In this document: positions 8,353 through 14,956 of the stretch, in pieces
How positions within the stretch are numbered: position 1 is the stretch's first letter
Layout: every line of letters starts with the position of its first letter
Source of the DNA: Enterococcus montenegrensis
GTDB lineage: Bacteria > Bacillota > Bacilli > Lactobacillales > Enterococcaceae
Direction of reading: 5' to 3'
Length of the DNA: 64,000 nt
NCBI RefSeq assembly: GCF_029983095.1
Contig: NZ_CP120467.1
Span: 1,231,001 to 1,295,000 of the forward strand
Notes under the pieces: generated by a model
The model's input: only the letters and a program-made list of their open reading frames with translations
The model's database searches: none
Told to the model about the DNA's origin: nothing
Position numbers and translations under genes: made by a program

Positions 8353-8607
8353 ATGGCACTTGTATACACGTTGCCCGAATTAGCTGCCGAATATAAGACT
8401 TCAAAAGATAAAATCTACATTTTAGAAGAACTTGGCGAGATAAAAAGTATTAGCTTTAGTTCAAAAAAAGTGGTGAGCGTTTTTGAAGCCGAACGATTTT
8501 TAAAAGAAAATGCCGGACGAGATTTTGATCAGACCATTAAAGAAGCGAAGAAACGCAAGGAATTGGAGAAATTAAACACTAATGTCATCAGAATGAAGGA
8601 GGCATAG
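8353..8607 (+). CDS. Excisionase/MerR-like small DNA-binding protein
   Basis: An 84-residue protein beginning LVYTLPELAAEYKTSKDKIY, the opening helix-turn-helix of MerR- or Xis-like winged helices, followed by a wing-like strand pair (IKSISFSSKKVVSVFEAERFL) and a lysine-rich tail. Together with the integrase, a recombination directionality factor would be expected in this region, so excisionase is a reasonable inference but not shown. The start codon is 2 bases after the previous stop. Confidence 0.6.
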   Translation: MALVYTLPELAAEYKTSKDKIYILEELGEIKSISFSSKKVVSVFEAERFLKENAGRDFDQTIKEAKKRKELEKLNTNVIRMKEA

Positions 8608-8608
8608 C

Positions 8609-8803
8609 ATGAAACAACTAAACGCAATCATATTCTTCTTGATGCCGATAATTATGCTGGTAATCGCATATATCGATATAAGATTTCTATTCATACCAGC
8701 GGTCACGTATTACCTTTGGTTTTTTAGTGAGTATGACGACTTAGTTTACAGTAGAAGACATAAAAAAATAGGTTACCGCCCAACCGTCGAAAGTAAGCGA
8801 TAA
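8609..8803 (+). CDS. Small two-helix membrane protein of the element
   Basis: A 64-residue protein with two hydrophobic segments close together (AIIFFLMPIIMLVIAYI, about 6-22, and FLFIPAVTYYLWFF, about 26-39) and a basic tail. A strong AAGGAGG lies 6 bases before the ATG, and the start follows the previous stop by 1 base. No family recognised. Confidence 0.65.
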   Translation: MKQLNAIIFFLMPIIMLVIAYIDIRFLFIPAVTYYLWFFSEYDDLVYSRRHKKIGYRPTVESKR

Positions 8804-8872
8804 CCTGCATGCAATTGATATTCGTGAAAAATATCTTTGCCCTATTTTAACATGAAAGGGAGTGTAAGAACA

Positions 8873-8986
8873 ATGTTTGATTATGACAAAGCAATGTCTG
8901 ATCCAGACAATTGCATTTTTACTAATGTAAATCATTCTTGGTTACCAGATGAAGCTGAAAGAGAGGACGAAGAGAATGACGAATGA
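8873..8986 (+). CDS. Small acidic phage protein (37 aa)
   Basis: A 37-residue ORF (begins MFDYDKAMSDPDNCIF, ends in an acidic EREDEENDE run), with GGGAG upstream. It overlaps the DUF1351 fragment by 11 nt, an arrangement common in phage early operons. Function unknown. Confidence 0.5.
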   Translation: MFDYDKAMSDPDNCIFTNVNHSWLPDEAEREDEENDE

Positions 8987-9350
8987 AATAGTCGTACCAG
9001 AAATTAAGTTTGAAGTGGCTTATGAGCCAAGCATCATCGAAATTAAGAATGAAGAATACTTGAAACAACTTGTTGATGAGATTGTAGAAAAATATAGTGT
9101 TTTAGTTTTTACGGAAGATAACATTTCCGAAGCCAAAAAAACACGTAGTGAATTAAATAATTATCGAAAGTTGTTAGACGACCAGCGCAAGGCAATAAAA
9201 AAAGAATACAACGAACCTTTAAAAGCTTTTGAAGAAAAAATTAAAGGCTATGTAAAACAAATTGACAGTGTCAACGATGAGATTAAAGATCGCATTGCTG
9301 ATTACGACTTCAAACAAATGCAGATACGTAAACAAAAGGGGGTCAGAAGA
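8976..9350 (+). pseudogene. DUF1351 phage protein, 3'-truncated and fused in frame
   Basis: From the ATG at 8976 the product (MTNEIVVPEIKFEVAYEPS...) matches the N-terminal part of DUF1351 phage proteins: NISEAKKTRSELNNYRKLL, DDQRKAIKKEYNEPLKAFEE and VKQIDSVNDEIKDRI form the typical coiled-coil. Family members are usually much longer, near 300 residues. Here similarity stops at about residue 115-120 (YDFKQMQIRK), and the frame then runs without a stop into the next gene to 9665, giving a potential 229-residue fusion. The element's deletion joint is therefore near 9315-9336. Confidence 0.75.
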
Positions 9351-9665
9351 ATGAATGAGAAAAAGAGTAACGTAAAAAAGTTATGCAGAATTTTGTTCCT
9401 TCTCTGGCTTACCTTTTCAGGATTGGTGTTAGCACCTAACTCTGTAGTAGCAGCTACAGATACGATGACCAATAAAACGACACTTGTAATATCTGATAAG
9501 AGCCAGCATACATCTAATGGTGATAATACTTTAGCTAATGGAAATTCCAGAAAACTTTATCCCAAGACAAATGAAATCCAATCTTTTGCATTTTCATTTT
9601 TAGGAACGCTATTGCTCGCAATCTTGTTTCTTCTATGTAAAAGAAGGAGGGAAAAAGATGCGTAA
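9351..9665 (+). CDS. Small sortase-anchored (LPxTG-like) protein of a WxL locus
   Basis: A 104-residue surface protein: signal peptide (LCRILFLLWLTFSGLVLAPNS, cleavage near VVAATD), a short polar region, then LYPKTNE as sorting signal, a hydrophobic stretch (FAFSFLGTLLLAILFLLC) and a KRRREKD tail. Small proteins of this plan are found in WxL (csc-type) clusters of enterococci and lactobacilli. The motif departs from LPxTG (Y-P-K-T-N), so recognition by sortase A is uncertain. AAAAGGGGG lies 8 bases before its own ATG, so it can be translated independently of the upstream fusion. Its TAA overlaps the next ATG region. Confidence 0.75.
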   Translation: MNEKKSNVKKLCRILFLLWLTFSGLVLAPNSVVAATDTMTNKTTLVISDKSQHTSNGDNTLANGNSRKLYPKTNEIQSFAFSFLGTLLLAILFLLCKRRREKDA

Positions 9666-10186
9666 AATGAAGAAAATCATCCCTATTGCTATGATTGGAC
9701 TGTCCTTATTTCTTTTTCCGTTAGATGTTTTAGCAGCAGAAGGAAAGACAAGCCGGTATAACGGTAAAGCTGAAGAACACCCAACCGGTAAATATTAGTA
9801 AAGTGCACATGATTGGGAAGATATATAAAGAGGAAGATCAAAAAAATCCGGTTATTTCTAGAGAAATTAAAGATGGTGGCATAGCACCTTCCTCTTCGTT
9901 TACGATTAATTTTTTTAACGGTACTGTTGGTGCGACTAAGCCACTTGATGCCGGTAAATATCTGTTGAAGTTAGATTTTACAGATGTTTTTAATAAACAA
10001 TGGCATTTTGAACAGAAATTTGATATTTCAAAAAAGGAAGCACAAACTGTTAATACAAAAGTATTCACGGTTAAAAAAGATAATACCTTGCTTTTTATAA
10101 TTATTGGAATTCTCGTAGCGTTACTCGTTATGATAATAATTTTCCTAATCATCTATTTTGTAAAAAGAAAAAGAAGAGAGCAATAG
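9658..10186 (+). pseudogene. Collapsed WxL / DUF916-DUF3324 gene remnant
   Basis: Two gene ends in different frames. The first (9658-9798, 46 codons) encodes a signal peptide (KKIIPIAMIGLSLFLFPLDVLAA) and the opening EGKTSRYNGKAE, resembling the start of a WxL-domain protein. From about 9740 to 10186 another frame encodes the C-terminal half of a DUF3324 protein: ITVKLKNTQPVNISK, then IGKIYKEEDQKNP, LDAGKYLLKLDF, WHFEQKFDIS, a transmembrane helix and a KRKRREQ tail. Intact DUF916-DUF3324 proteins are about 350 residues. An internal deletion that also shifted frame explains this. A GTG at 9803 could yield a 127-residue membrane fragment. Confidence 0.8.
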
Positions 10187-10268
10187 CTATTTATGAAGCG
10201 GCAGTAAATTTCAGGTGTTTTAGAGATGATCATTAGCGATTGTTAAATGAATAAGGTGGTTTTTTAAT

Positions 10269-10508
10269 ATGGAAGTAATAAAGATAGTCAACGATAGATT
10301 TCACCGAGGGGTAAGAAGGTATACTAGCGATTTTTTTAATTGCGGGGATCGATTAATCTACAAAGTAGGAACTACAACCAGACTTGTAGAAGTAAGGATG
10401 ATAGATGGTCCGAATAATCGGGGGATGTCTAAGTTAGATTGTGTGATTCTTGGAAAATATTTTGGCAAAGTGAAAGTATCGCGACTCATGGCGATAAAAA
10501 TAGTCTAA
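10269..10508 (+). CDS. Hypothetical small basic protein (79 aa)
   Basis: A 79-residue ORF with AAGGTGG upstream. The product is rich in basic residues and beta-type sequence (GDRLIYKVGTTTRLVEVRMIDGP, LDCVILGKYFGKVKVSRLMAIKIV), with no membrane or signal segment. I recognise no family. It stands alone between the WxL remnant and the next operon. It may be a short intact gene or part of the decayed region. Confidence 0.45.
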   Translation: MEVIKIVNDRFHRGVRRYTSDFFNCGDRLIYKVGTTTRLVEVRMIDGPNNRGMSKLDCVILGKYFGKVKVSRLMAIKIV

Positions 10509-10666
10509 ATATCAAGGGGGATACCAAAAAGTATTATCCCTATTATTGAAGGAGTAATTTTGCTAGTTTTTTTTATTACCAATGAACAATGGTATTTTTT
10601 GTTTTGCTCGCAATTGTTTTATCGCACTTTTATTTAGTGGAAGAAGTAGCGGTCTTATTTTACTTT

Positions 10667-10705
10667 GTAAGAAATTGGTAAGTTATCTTCTTACCAATTT
10701 CTTAC
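10667..10705. repeat. 16-bp perfect inverted repeat upstream of the unknown operon
   Basis: Arms 10667-10682 and 10690-10705 (GTAAGAAATTGGTAAG and its complement) are separated by 7 bases. There is no T-tract, so it is not a clear terminator. It ends just before a candidate promoter (TTGCTT, 16 bp, TATGGT at about 10732-10737), so it may be an operator. Confidence 0.7.
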
Positions 10706-10740
10706 GTTGCTTGCTTTAAATAATATCTTTGGTATGGTGG

Positions 10741-10767
10741 ATAAATAAAGAGCGTTACTTTATTTAT
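10741..10767 (+). promoter_or_regulatory. Inverted repeat at the start of the leader transcript
   Basis: ATAAATAAAG (10741-10750) and CTTTATTTAT (10758-10767) form a 10-bp perfect stem with a 7-nt loop, a few bases after the candidate -10. It would be the first structure in the mRNA or an operator over the start point. A strong GAGGAGGGG ribosome site follows at about 10773-10781. Confidence 0.5.
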
Positions 10768-10787
10768 GATTAGAGGAGGGGATAGTC

Positions 10788-10847
10788 TTGCAAGCTGAAT
10801 ATTCGACGGTAGGCTATTGCCGTCATAATAGAATAATCATAAATTAA
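10788..10847 (+). CDS. Possible 19-residue leader peptide
   Basis: A TTG-initiated ORF (product MQAEYSTVGYCRHNRIIIN) sits behind one of the strongest ribosome sites in the window, GAGGAGGGG. Its stop codon overlaps the AAGGAG site of the next gene (TAAGGAG). This geometry suggests translational coupling or a leader peptide. No amino-acid run points to classical attenuation. The inner repeat GACGG...CCGTC could form a hairpin within it. Confidence 0.4.
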   Translation: MQAEYSTVGYCRHNRIIIN

Positions 10848-10859
10848 GGAGCAAGCAAA

Positions 10860-11228
10860 ATGTATATTATTTACGGTAACCAAAGAAAAATTAGTCATGT
10901 TTGGAATCATATAAAAAAACAACATACAGGTGAAAAAATCGCAGTCGTAGGATTTCCTAAAAAACTGCCAGAAAACTATTTGCGGAATAAGCAAGTGACG
11001 TTTTATGAAAGTCTGACGATTAAGAATAAATGGTTGAAACAAGCAGAAGCGTTTTTAGCAAAGTTTGAAGACCAGTATGATGGCGTGATTTTTTATGTTG
11101 ATTGTTCAAAAAAAGAGGCAGAACAACTAAAAAAAATTGCAGCAAAATATCGCAGCTTAGTTACTGTCACTGTAGCAAGTGACACCGCTATAACAATCGA
11201 AGATTACCCTTTAAAGCAGGTGGCTTAA
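10860..11228 (+). CDS. Unrecognised 122-aa alpha/beta protein, first gene of a two-gene operon
   Basis: The protein starts MYIIYGNQRKISHVWNHIKK and alternates strands and helices: EKIAVVGFPKKL, DGVIFYVDCSKKEAEQLKKI, LVTVTVASDTAI. This is the look of a Rossmann- or P-loop-like fold, but no Walker A or other nucleotide motif is visible. AAGGAG lies 8 bases before the ATG. Its TAA is directly followed by the ATG of the next gene. I do not recognise the family. Confidence 0.65.
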   Translation: MYIIYGNQRKISHVWNHIKKQHTGEKIAVVGFPKKLPENYLRNKQVTFYESLTIKNKWLKQAEAFLAKFEDQYDGVIFYVDCSKKEAEQLKKIAAKYRSLVTVTVASDTAITIEDYPLKQVA

Positions 11229-11540
11229 ATGTGGCGTCCAGTCATTTCAGAAAAGGTTGTTAAGAGTGGTGTTTTAACGAGTGGTTTACGCTTAATGCAA
11301 AATTCGCATTGGCGTGTGAATAAAAATCAGCAAGAAATAATGAAATTGGGCGCTCAAATTTCTCATATCATGGCGATGCATATGGTTTCAGACGAATTAA
11401 TTGTAGGTATTCCTATCAATCGCCAAGAAGTTAAATTGATTGAGGTTCCCCGTCAAAAAGAAGAACAAGGTTTCCATGTTTTAAGACAAATCAGTGAATC
11501 AATCGATGGTTATTTTATCCGAATAGAAAAAATTGCGTAG
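11229..11540 (+). CDS. Unrecognised 103-aa protein, second gene of the pair
   Basis: The ATG at 11229 abuts the stop of the preceding gene, so the two are surely co-translated. The product (MWRPVISEKVVKSGVLTSGL..., then NQQEIMKLGAQISHIMAMHM, DELIVGIPINRQEVKLIEVP, GYFIRIEKIA) appears to be a small alpha+beta domain. It has no signal peptide, membrane helix or metal motif. It may work with its neighbour. No transcription stop is visible until the hairpin at 11807. Confidence 0.6.
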   Translation: MWRPVISEKVVKSGVLTSGLRLMQNSHWRVNKNQQEIMKLGAQISHIMAMHMVSDELIVGIPINRQEVKLIEVPRQKEEQGFHVLRQISESIDGYFIRIEKIA

Positions 11541-11552
11541 CAAAAAAGTTAA

Positions 11553-11732
11553 GCAAACTTCATTCCGTTATCAGTAAAAGAGCGATATTTTCGGAAAAAT
11601 ATTGTCCTTATTCTTGAAGAGTTGTTTTGCGAAACGGGTCTGCTAGAAAGGCCTCATACTCGGAGTGAACTCTCTACGATAAGATGGAATCTTGATAAAT
11701 TGCCTTTAAAATTTTTTGAAATTTCGACTTAA
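11553..11732 (+). other. Non-coding 11541-12109 with a possible gene remnant
   Basis: This 570-base gap has no complete gene. Between two stops (11550 and 11730) one frame is open without a usual start and reads SVKERYFRKNIVLILEELF, then LLERPHTRSELSTIRWNLDK, which looks protein-like. It may be a decayed regulator or transposase fragment, but no family is recognised. A terminator-like hairpin follows at 11807-11853; the rest is AT-rich sequence before the flavoprotein gene. Confidence 0.3.
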
Positions 11733-11806
11733 GATAAAAGAAAGTTAGTTCGTAAAATTAGACATATAGGCCTGATATAAAACGATTTGTCCCTCCTTAT
11801 AGTTAG

Positions 11807-11853
11807 AAAAAAACTGGTATTGATGTCTTGCTGACGTTGATACCAGTTTTTTT
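11807..11853. terminator. Bidirectional terminator-like hairpin
   Basis: A 14-bp stem (AAAAAAACTGGTAT at 11807-11820 with its complement at 11840-11853) with A/T tracts at both ends can stop transcripts from either side. It probably ends the two-gene operon upstream. Confidence 0.75.
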
Positions 11854-12109
11854 GCATAATTTGTATACAAGATGATAGAAGTATATTTTTGAAAATTGAT
11901 ATGATTTTGAGAAACAATTTCTATTAGGTTGCATTTGTGGTCAAAATAGAGCTTTTTTTCTTTTTTTATAAGCGAATTAAGTTGAAATAATCAAAGGTTC
12001 AGATTTGCACATGCTTGCATTATTCTTTACTCTAATAATAAGAATAACTGTTATAGCGAGGTATATGCTGGATTAGAAACTATAGGCTTTTTTACTAAGG
12101 AGGACGGAT

Positions 12110-13894
12110 ATGAAAAAAATCGCGATTATTGGGGCGGGGCCATTTGGTTTGATTGCCTTGTCAAAGCTTATAAAGAGAGCCGTGGAAAGTAAAGAAGCAT
12201 TTGAAATTTTTATTTTTGATCCGTATGGGCCAGGAGGAAATGTCTGGCGTAGTGATCAAAGTAAAGCTGTTATCATGAACACCGTGTTGCAACATGTAAC
12301 GTTATTTTCTGAAGATGAAGGTCCTAATCTAGGGGAATGGAGTCAAAGGGAGGCCGCCGCTTTTTTAGCTACGTTAGATCGAACAGAGCAAGAAAAATTT
12401 ATGTCAGAAACCAGATTAGCTAAAAACGACTATTGTTCTCGCCGCTATTACGGTATTTATCAACGGTGGTTTTATGCAGAAATTTTAAAGAAAACCACAA
12501 AAAAAATACAAGTACACTTGGTTAAAGAAAAAATTACGGATTTAACGTTAAAAAAAGAAAAAATCAGTCTAATTGGCTCAAAAGAATATCTCGTTTCTGA
12601 TGTGATTTTGGCAACGGGACATTCACAAAATGAAGCCAGTGAAGAAGAGTGCGAAAATCAGAATTTTGCCCAAAAAAATAACTTGTTTTATCAAAGACCG
12701 GGAAATCCAGCCAATACACCATTAAAAAAATTAGTTAATGGACCAATTATTATTCGAGGGTTGGGTTTGAGTTTTTATGACTATCTGCCGTTACTAATTG
12801 ACAAGTGGGGCGGGAAATTTATCGAAAAGGAGGGGAATTTGCGTTACCAGCCTTCAGGTAAAGAAGCAAAAATAATTGTTGGCTCAGGTCGCGGTTTGCC
12901 TTATCATGCGCGTCCTATTAATCAAAAAGAACCTGGCGAAGACGCTAAGCCTGAGATTTTGACGCCGCATTTTATGTCTCAATTTCAAGGATCAGTAAAA
13001 GAATTAGTCACATTAGTAAAAAAAGAAGCCGAATTAGTCTATTATCAAAAGATTTTAAAGGATGTTAAATTTGATTTGACTAACTTTCTAACAGAATATC
13101 GTTGTAAAGATGCTGCTGCCGTTTTAAAAAAATATCGTGTACCCAAAGAACTACAATTAAATTGGGAGCAGTTATTACAGCCGGCAGGAAATATTTCACC
13201 AGAACATTTCCCTAGTTTTGTTCTTGGATATTTAAAAGCAGATATAAAATCAGCTGAATTAGGCAACAAAACAGGAGCTATTGCCTCGGCGATTGATACA
13301 TTTAAAGAACTGCAGGCACCTTTTGATTATATGTTAGATCATGAAAAATTTTCTGAAAGAGAGTACTATGAAGATTTCTGGGGAGATTTCAATCGTAGCT
13401 ATAGCTTTCTAGCTATCGGTGCACCTGTTGTACGACAAAAACAATTAGCGGCGTTAGTAGAAGCGGAAATTGTCGAATTTCTAGCTCCAGAGATGACGGT
13501 AACAAAACAAAACGGGCAATTTGTTGCCTACAGTAAGCAAGATGAAAAGCGAAGATTTAATGGAAAAAATTTGATTGAGGCGCGTTTACCGCAACCAAGT
13601 TTTGCAACGACAAAGAATCCTTTATTAAAGAATATGAGAGAAAAAGGTTATCTAGCCCCACATAAGGTAACTTTTGACGCTAAAAGCCATGCAACAGGGG
13701 CAATCTTGGTTAGTCGCAAAACACACCAAATCATTGATAACAATGGGCAAATTCAACCGCATCTTTTTTGTTACGGCATTCCGCTGGAAGGATTAGATTG
13801 GCTCAACGCTGCCTCACCGCGGCCCAAAAGTGATGATCGCGTTTTTTATTTGGCTGATCAAATAATTGAAACAATTTTTGCAAAGAAGCGCTAA
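12110..13894 (+). CDS. FAD/NAD(P)-binding protein (NAD_binding_9-like flavoprotein)
   Basis: A 594-residue protein beginning with a Rossmann dinucleotide fingerprint (KKIAIIGAGPFGLIALSKL), followed by GPGGNVWRSDQ and the VILATGHSQNE strand that closes FAD-binding domains of this group (HI0933-like/NAD_binding_9, large flavoproteins of unknown substrate in lactic acid bacteria). SGRGLPYHARP lies mid-protein. No membrane segment is present, so it should be cytosolic. AAGGAGGA precedes the ATG. It is monocistronic with its own terminator. The reaction is unknown; N-hydroxylating monooxygenases are distant look-alikes. Confidence 0.8.
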   Translation: MKKIAIIGAGPFGLIALSKLIKRAVESKEAFEIFIFDPYGPGGNVWRSDQSKAVIMNTVLQHVTLFSEDEGPNLGEWSQREAAAFLATLDRTEQEKFMSETRLAKNDYCSRRYYGIYQRWFYAEILKKTTKKIQVHLVKEKITDLTLKKEKISLIGSKEYLVSDVILATGHSQNEASEEECENQNFAQKNNLFYQRPGNPANTPLKKLVNGPIIIRGLGLSFYDYLPLLIDKWGGKFIEKEGNLRYQPSGKEAKIIVGSGRGLPYHARPINQKEPGEDAKPEILTPHFMSQFQGSVKELVTLVKKEAELVYYQKILKDVKFDLTNFLTEYRCKDAAAVLKKYRVPKELQLNWEQLLQPAGNISPEHFPSFVLGYLKADIKSAELGNKTGAIASAIDTFKELQAPFDYMLDHEKFSEREYYEDFWGDFNRSYSFLAIGAPVVRQKQLAALVEAEIVEFLAPEMTVTKQNGQFVAYSKQDEKRRFNGKNLIEARLPQPSFATTKNPLLKNMREKGYLAPHKVTFDAKSHATGAILVSRKTHQIIDNNGQIQPHLFCYGIPLEGLDWLNAASPRPKSDDRVFYLADQIIETIFAKKR

Positions 13895-13908
13895 GACGCT
13901 TCTTTTTT
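13883..13908 (+). terminator. Terminator overlapping the flavoprotein stop codon
   Basis: AAGAAGCG (13883-13890) pairs with CGCTTCTT (13897-13904), followed by a T-tract; the TAA stop lies in the loop. Confidence 0.8.
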
Positions 13909-13951
13909 ATCAGGCAAGTGATCAGCCAAATTTGGCTTTTCTTACTAGAAA

Positions 13952-14224
13952 CTAAATATGTTTCGGCGGGTAGAGACTTTTTTCAAATTCAATCACGATT
14001 TGAGGTTTGCCTAAGACACTATATTTTTTTACAACAAATTGTTTACGAGCGTTATAATGACCAACAACGCTGATTGTACTATTAACAGCAACGTCAGCTA
14101 AAAAATTCAATGCGTGAGTAGCGATTAAACAGTGATGTTCATTCAATTGAAAGTAAACTAGGGGATGATCAGACATTTTCAATACTTTGATTTGAGAAAT
14201 AGTACCCTTTAAATTAATCATCAT
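13952..14224 (-). CDS. Small protein coupled to YolD, possibly an OB-fold
   Basis: The start overlaps the stop of the YolD-like gene (TAATG), with GGAGG just upstream; an ATG one codon later (14221) is equally possible. The 90-residue product (INLKGTISQIKVLKM, HPLVYFQLNEHHCLIATHAL, STISVVGHYNARKQFVVKKY) has a strand pattern suggestive of an OB-fold, which would fit single-stranded nucleic-acid binding, but this is inference. In related SOS operons a similar small gene accompanies YolD and a Y-family polymerase. No polymerase gene is here. Confidence 0.65.
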   Translation of the reverse strand: MMINLKGTISQIKVLKMSDHPLVYFQLNEHHCLIATHALNFLADVAVNSTISVVGHYNARKQFVVKKYSVLGKPQIVIEFEKSLYPPKHI

Positions 14225-14586
14225 TATTCCTCCAATGCAGACCATTTGGCAACAGTTGTAAAGGTGACACTGCGGATTTCGTCGTAATCAATTTTTTGAT
14301 TGGCAATATAAATCCCTAATTCATCATAGCCTTGTATTTTCCCAACAATATCTGGGAAATAGTGGCCTTCAGCATCTACTTCTTCTTTTTGAAGTGCAAT
14401 ACTGCGCTCTTTTAAGCGCGCTTCACATAAAACTTGTGCGATAGCTTCTTTATCCATTATCGGTTTGGCGGGCCAAAGAAAAGCTTGCGCAGCTTTGGTT
14501 TCAGCCATTTGACGCGTATGTTCAGATAAGTAAAAGCCATTCCACTTTAATAATTTGCGATCTTGATAAGAAGGTGGGATACGCAT
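14224..14586 (-). CDS. YolD-like protein (SOS-associated)
   Basis: A 120-residue protein with YolD hallmarks: basic N-terminus (RIPPSYQDRKLLKWNGFYLSEH), ALQKEEVDAEGHYFPDIVGKIQGYDE and the DYDEIRSVTF ending. YolD-like proteins are usually encoded beside a Y-family translesion polymerase (UvrX/YqjW) and are thought to act with it, like UmuD with UmuC. The gene has a near-perfect promoter whose spacer contains a LexA-type box. It forms a two-gene operon with the overlapping downstream ORF and converges with the flavoprotein gene. Confidence 0.85.
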   Translation of the reverse strand: MRIPPSYQDRKLLKWNGFYLSEHTRQMAETKAAQAFLWPAKPIMDKEAIAQVLCEARLKERSIALQKEEVDAEGHYFPDIVGKIQGYDELGIYIANQKIDYDEIRSVTFTTVAKWSALEE

Positions 14587-14615
14587 AAAATCACTTCCAA
14601 CTTTTTGATACTCTT

Positions 14616-14644
14616 ATTATACGAACGTATGTTTGTTTTGTAAA
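14616..14644 (-). promoter_or_regulatory. YolD promoter with a LexA box in the spacer
   Basis: On the minus strand: -35 TTTACA (14644-14639), exactly 17 bp, -10 TATAAT (14621-14616). The spacer holds CAAACATACGTTCG (14635-14622), two changes from the Bacillus SOS box CGAACATATGTTCG. LexA bound here would block polymerase, so induction by DNA damage is expected. Confidence 0.8.
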
Positions 14645-14956
14645 GAGAGAAGTAAAAAAATCTGCTAAAATGGACAATAGCCCTCTCTATTACTAGAGAA
14701 GGCTATCTAACTAATCAATATTATTATTTAAGGTTGGATCAAGACTATTACTAAAATTCATGTTATTTCTCGTTTAAACGATGTATTCCCTAACCTCTAA
14801 TACATCCATGTAACTCCTAAGTTACGCCAGTTTGATTAAATTCAACGAAATAAATCAATCTATCGCATAACAATATTTTTCGCGTAGGAATAAGTATAGC
14901 ACAATTTCTATCTTAAAATGATTGGACAAAGGAACTTATGAAAAAGTTAAGAACTT
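14645..14956. other. Non-coding stretch with small inverted repeats
   Basis: No gene is seen in these 312 bases. Notable pieces are an imperfect stem-loop at 14677-14706 (ATAGCCCTCTCTA with TAGAGAAGGCTAT), a palindrome TCGTTTAAACGA at 14770-14781 and an 8-bp stem at 14780-14787/14799-14806. None has a T-tract, so no terminator is claimed. Confidence 0.5.

Larger units (their letters stand above)
4421..9335. mobile_element. Truncated temperate-phage-like integrative element
   Basis: Gene order is that of the lysogeny and early region of a Firmicutes prophage: integrase, DUF4352 protein, ImmA-like protease and CI repressor on the minus strand, then Cro-like protein and six small early genes on the plus strand, ending inside a DUF1351 gene. 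No replication, packaging, structural or lysis genes follow. Downstream of about 9335 the sequence belongs to a WxL surface-protein locus. I could not find a second copy of the lepA-side sequence as an attR, so the right end was probably lost by deletion. The right boundary is set from the point where DUF1351 similarity stops and is uncertain by about 20 bases. Confidence 0.8.

Noticed and set aside
4421..9335. A phage-inducible chromosomal island rather than a prophage remnant
   Set aside because: There is no primase, replication initiator or packaging-interference gene, and DUF1351 is a phage early-region protein cut off in mid-gene.
9835..10155. Long reverse-strand ORFs over the DUF3324 remnant and over other genes, such as 1645-1866 (+), 29693-30256 (-), 49071-49336 (-) and 61861-62481 (-)
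   Set aside because: They lie opposite clear coding sequences, lack ribosome sites and have no recognisable protein features; they are mirror-strand shadows.
10560..10640. A 25-codon TTG-started hydrophobic ORF after AAGGAG
   Set aside because: Low-complexity T-rich sequence next to decayed DNA, with no coupling to another gene; not enough support.
10770..11042. Reverse-strand 90-codon ORF over the unknown operon
   Set aside because: It is antisense to the 10860 gene, which has the stronger ribosome site and tight coupling to the next gene.
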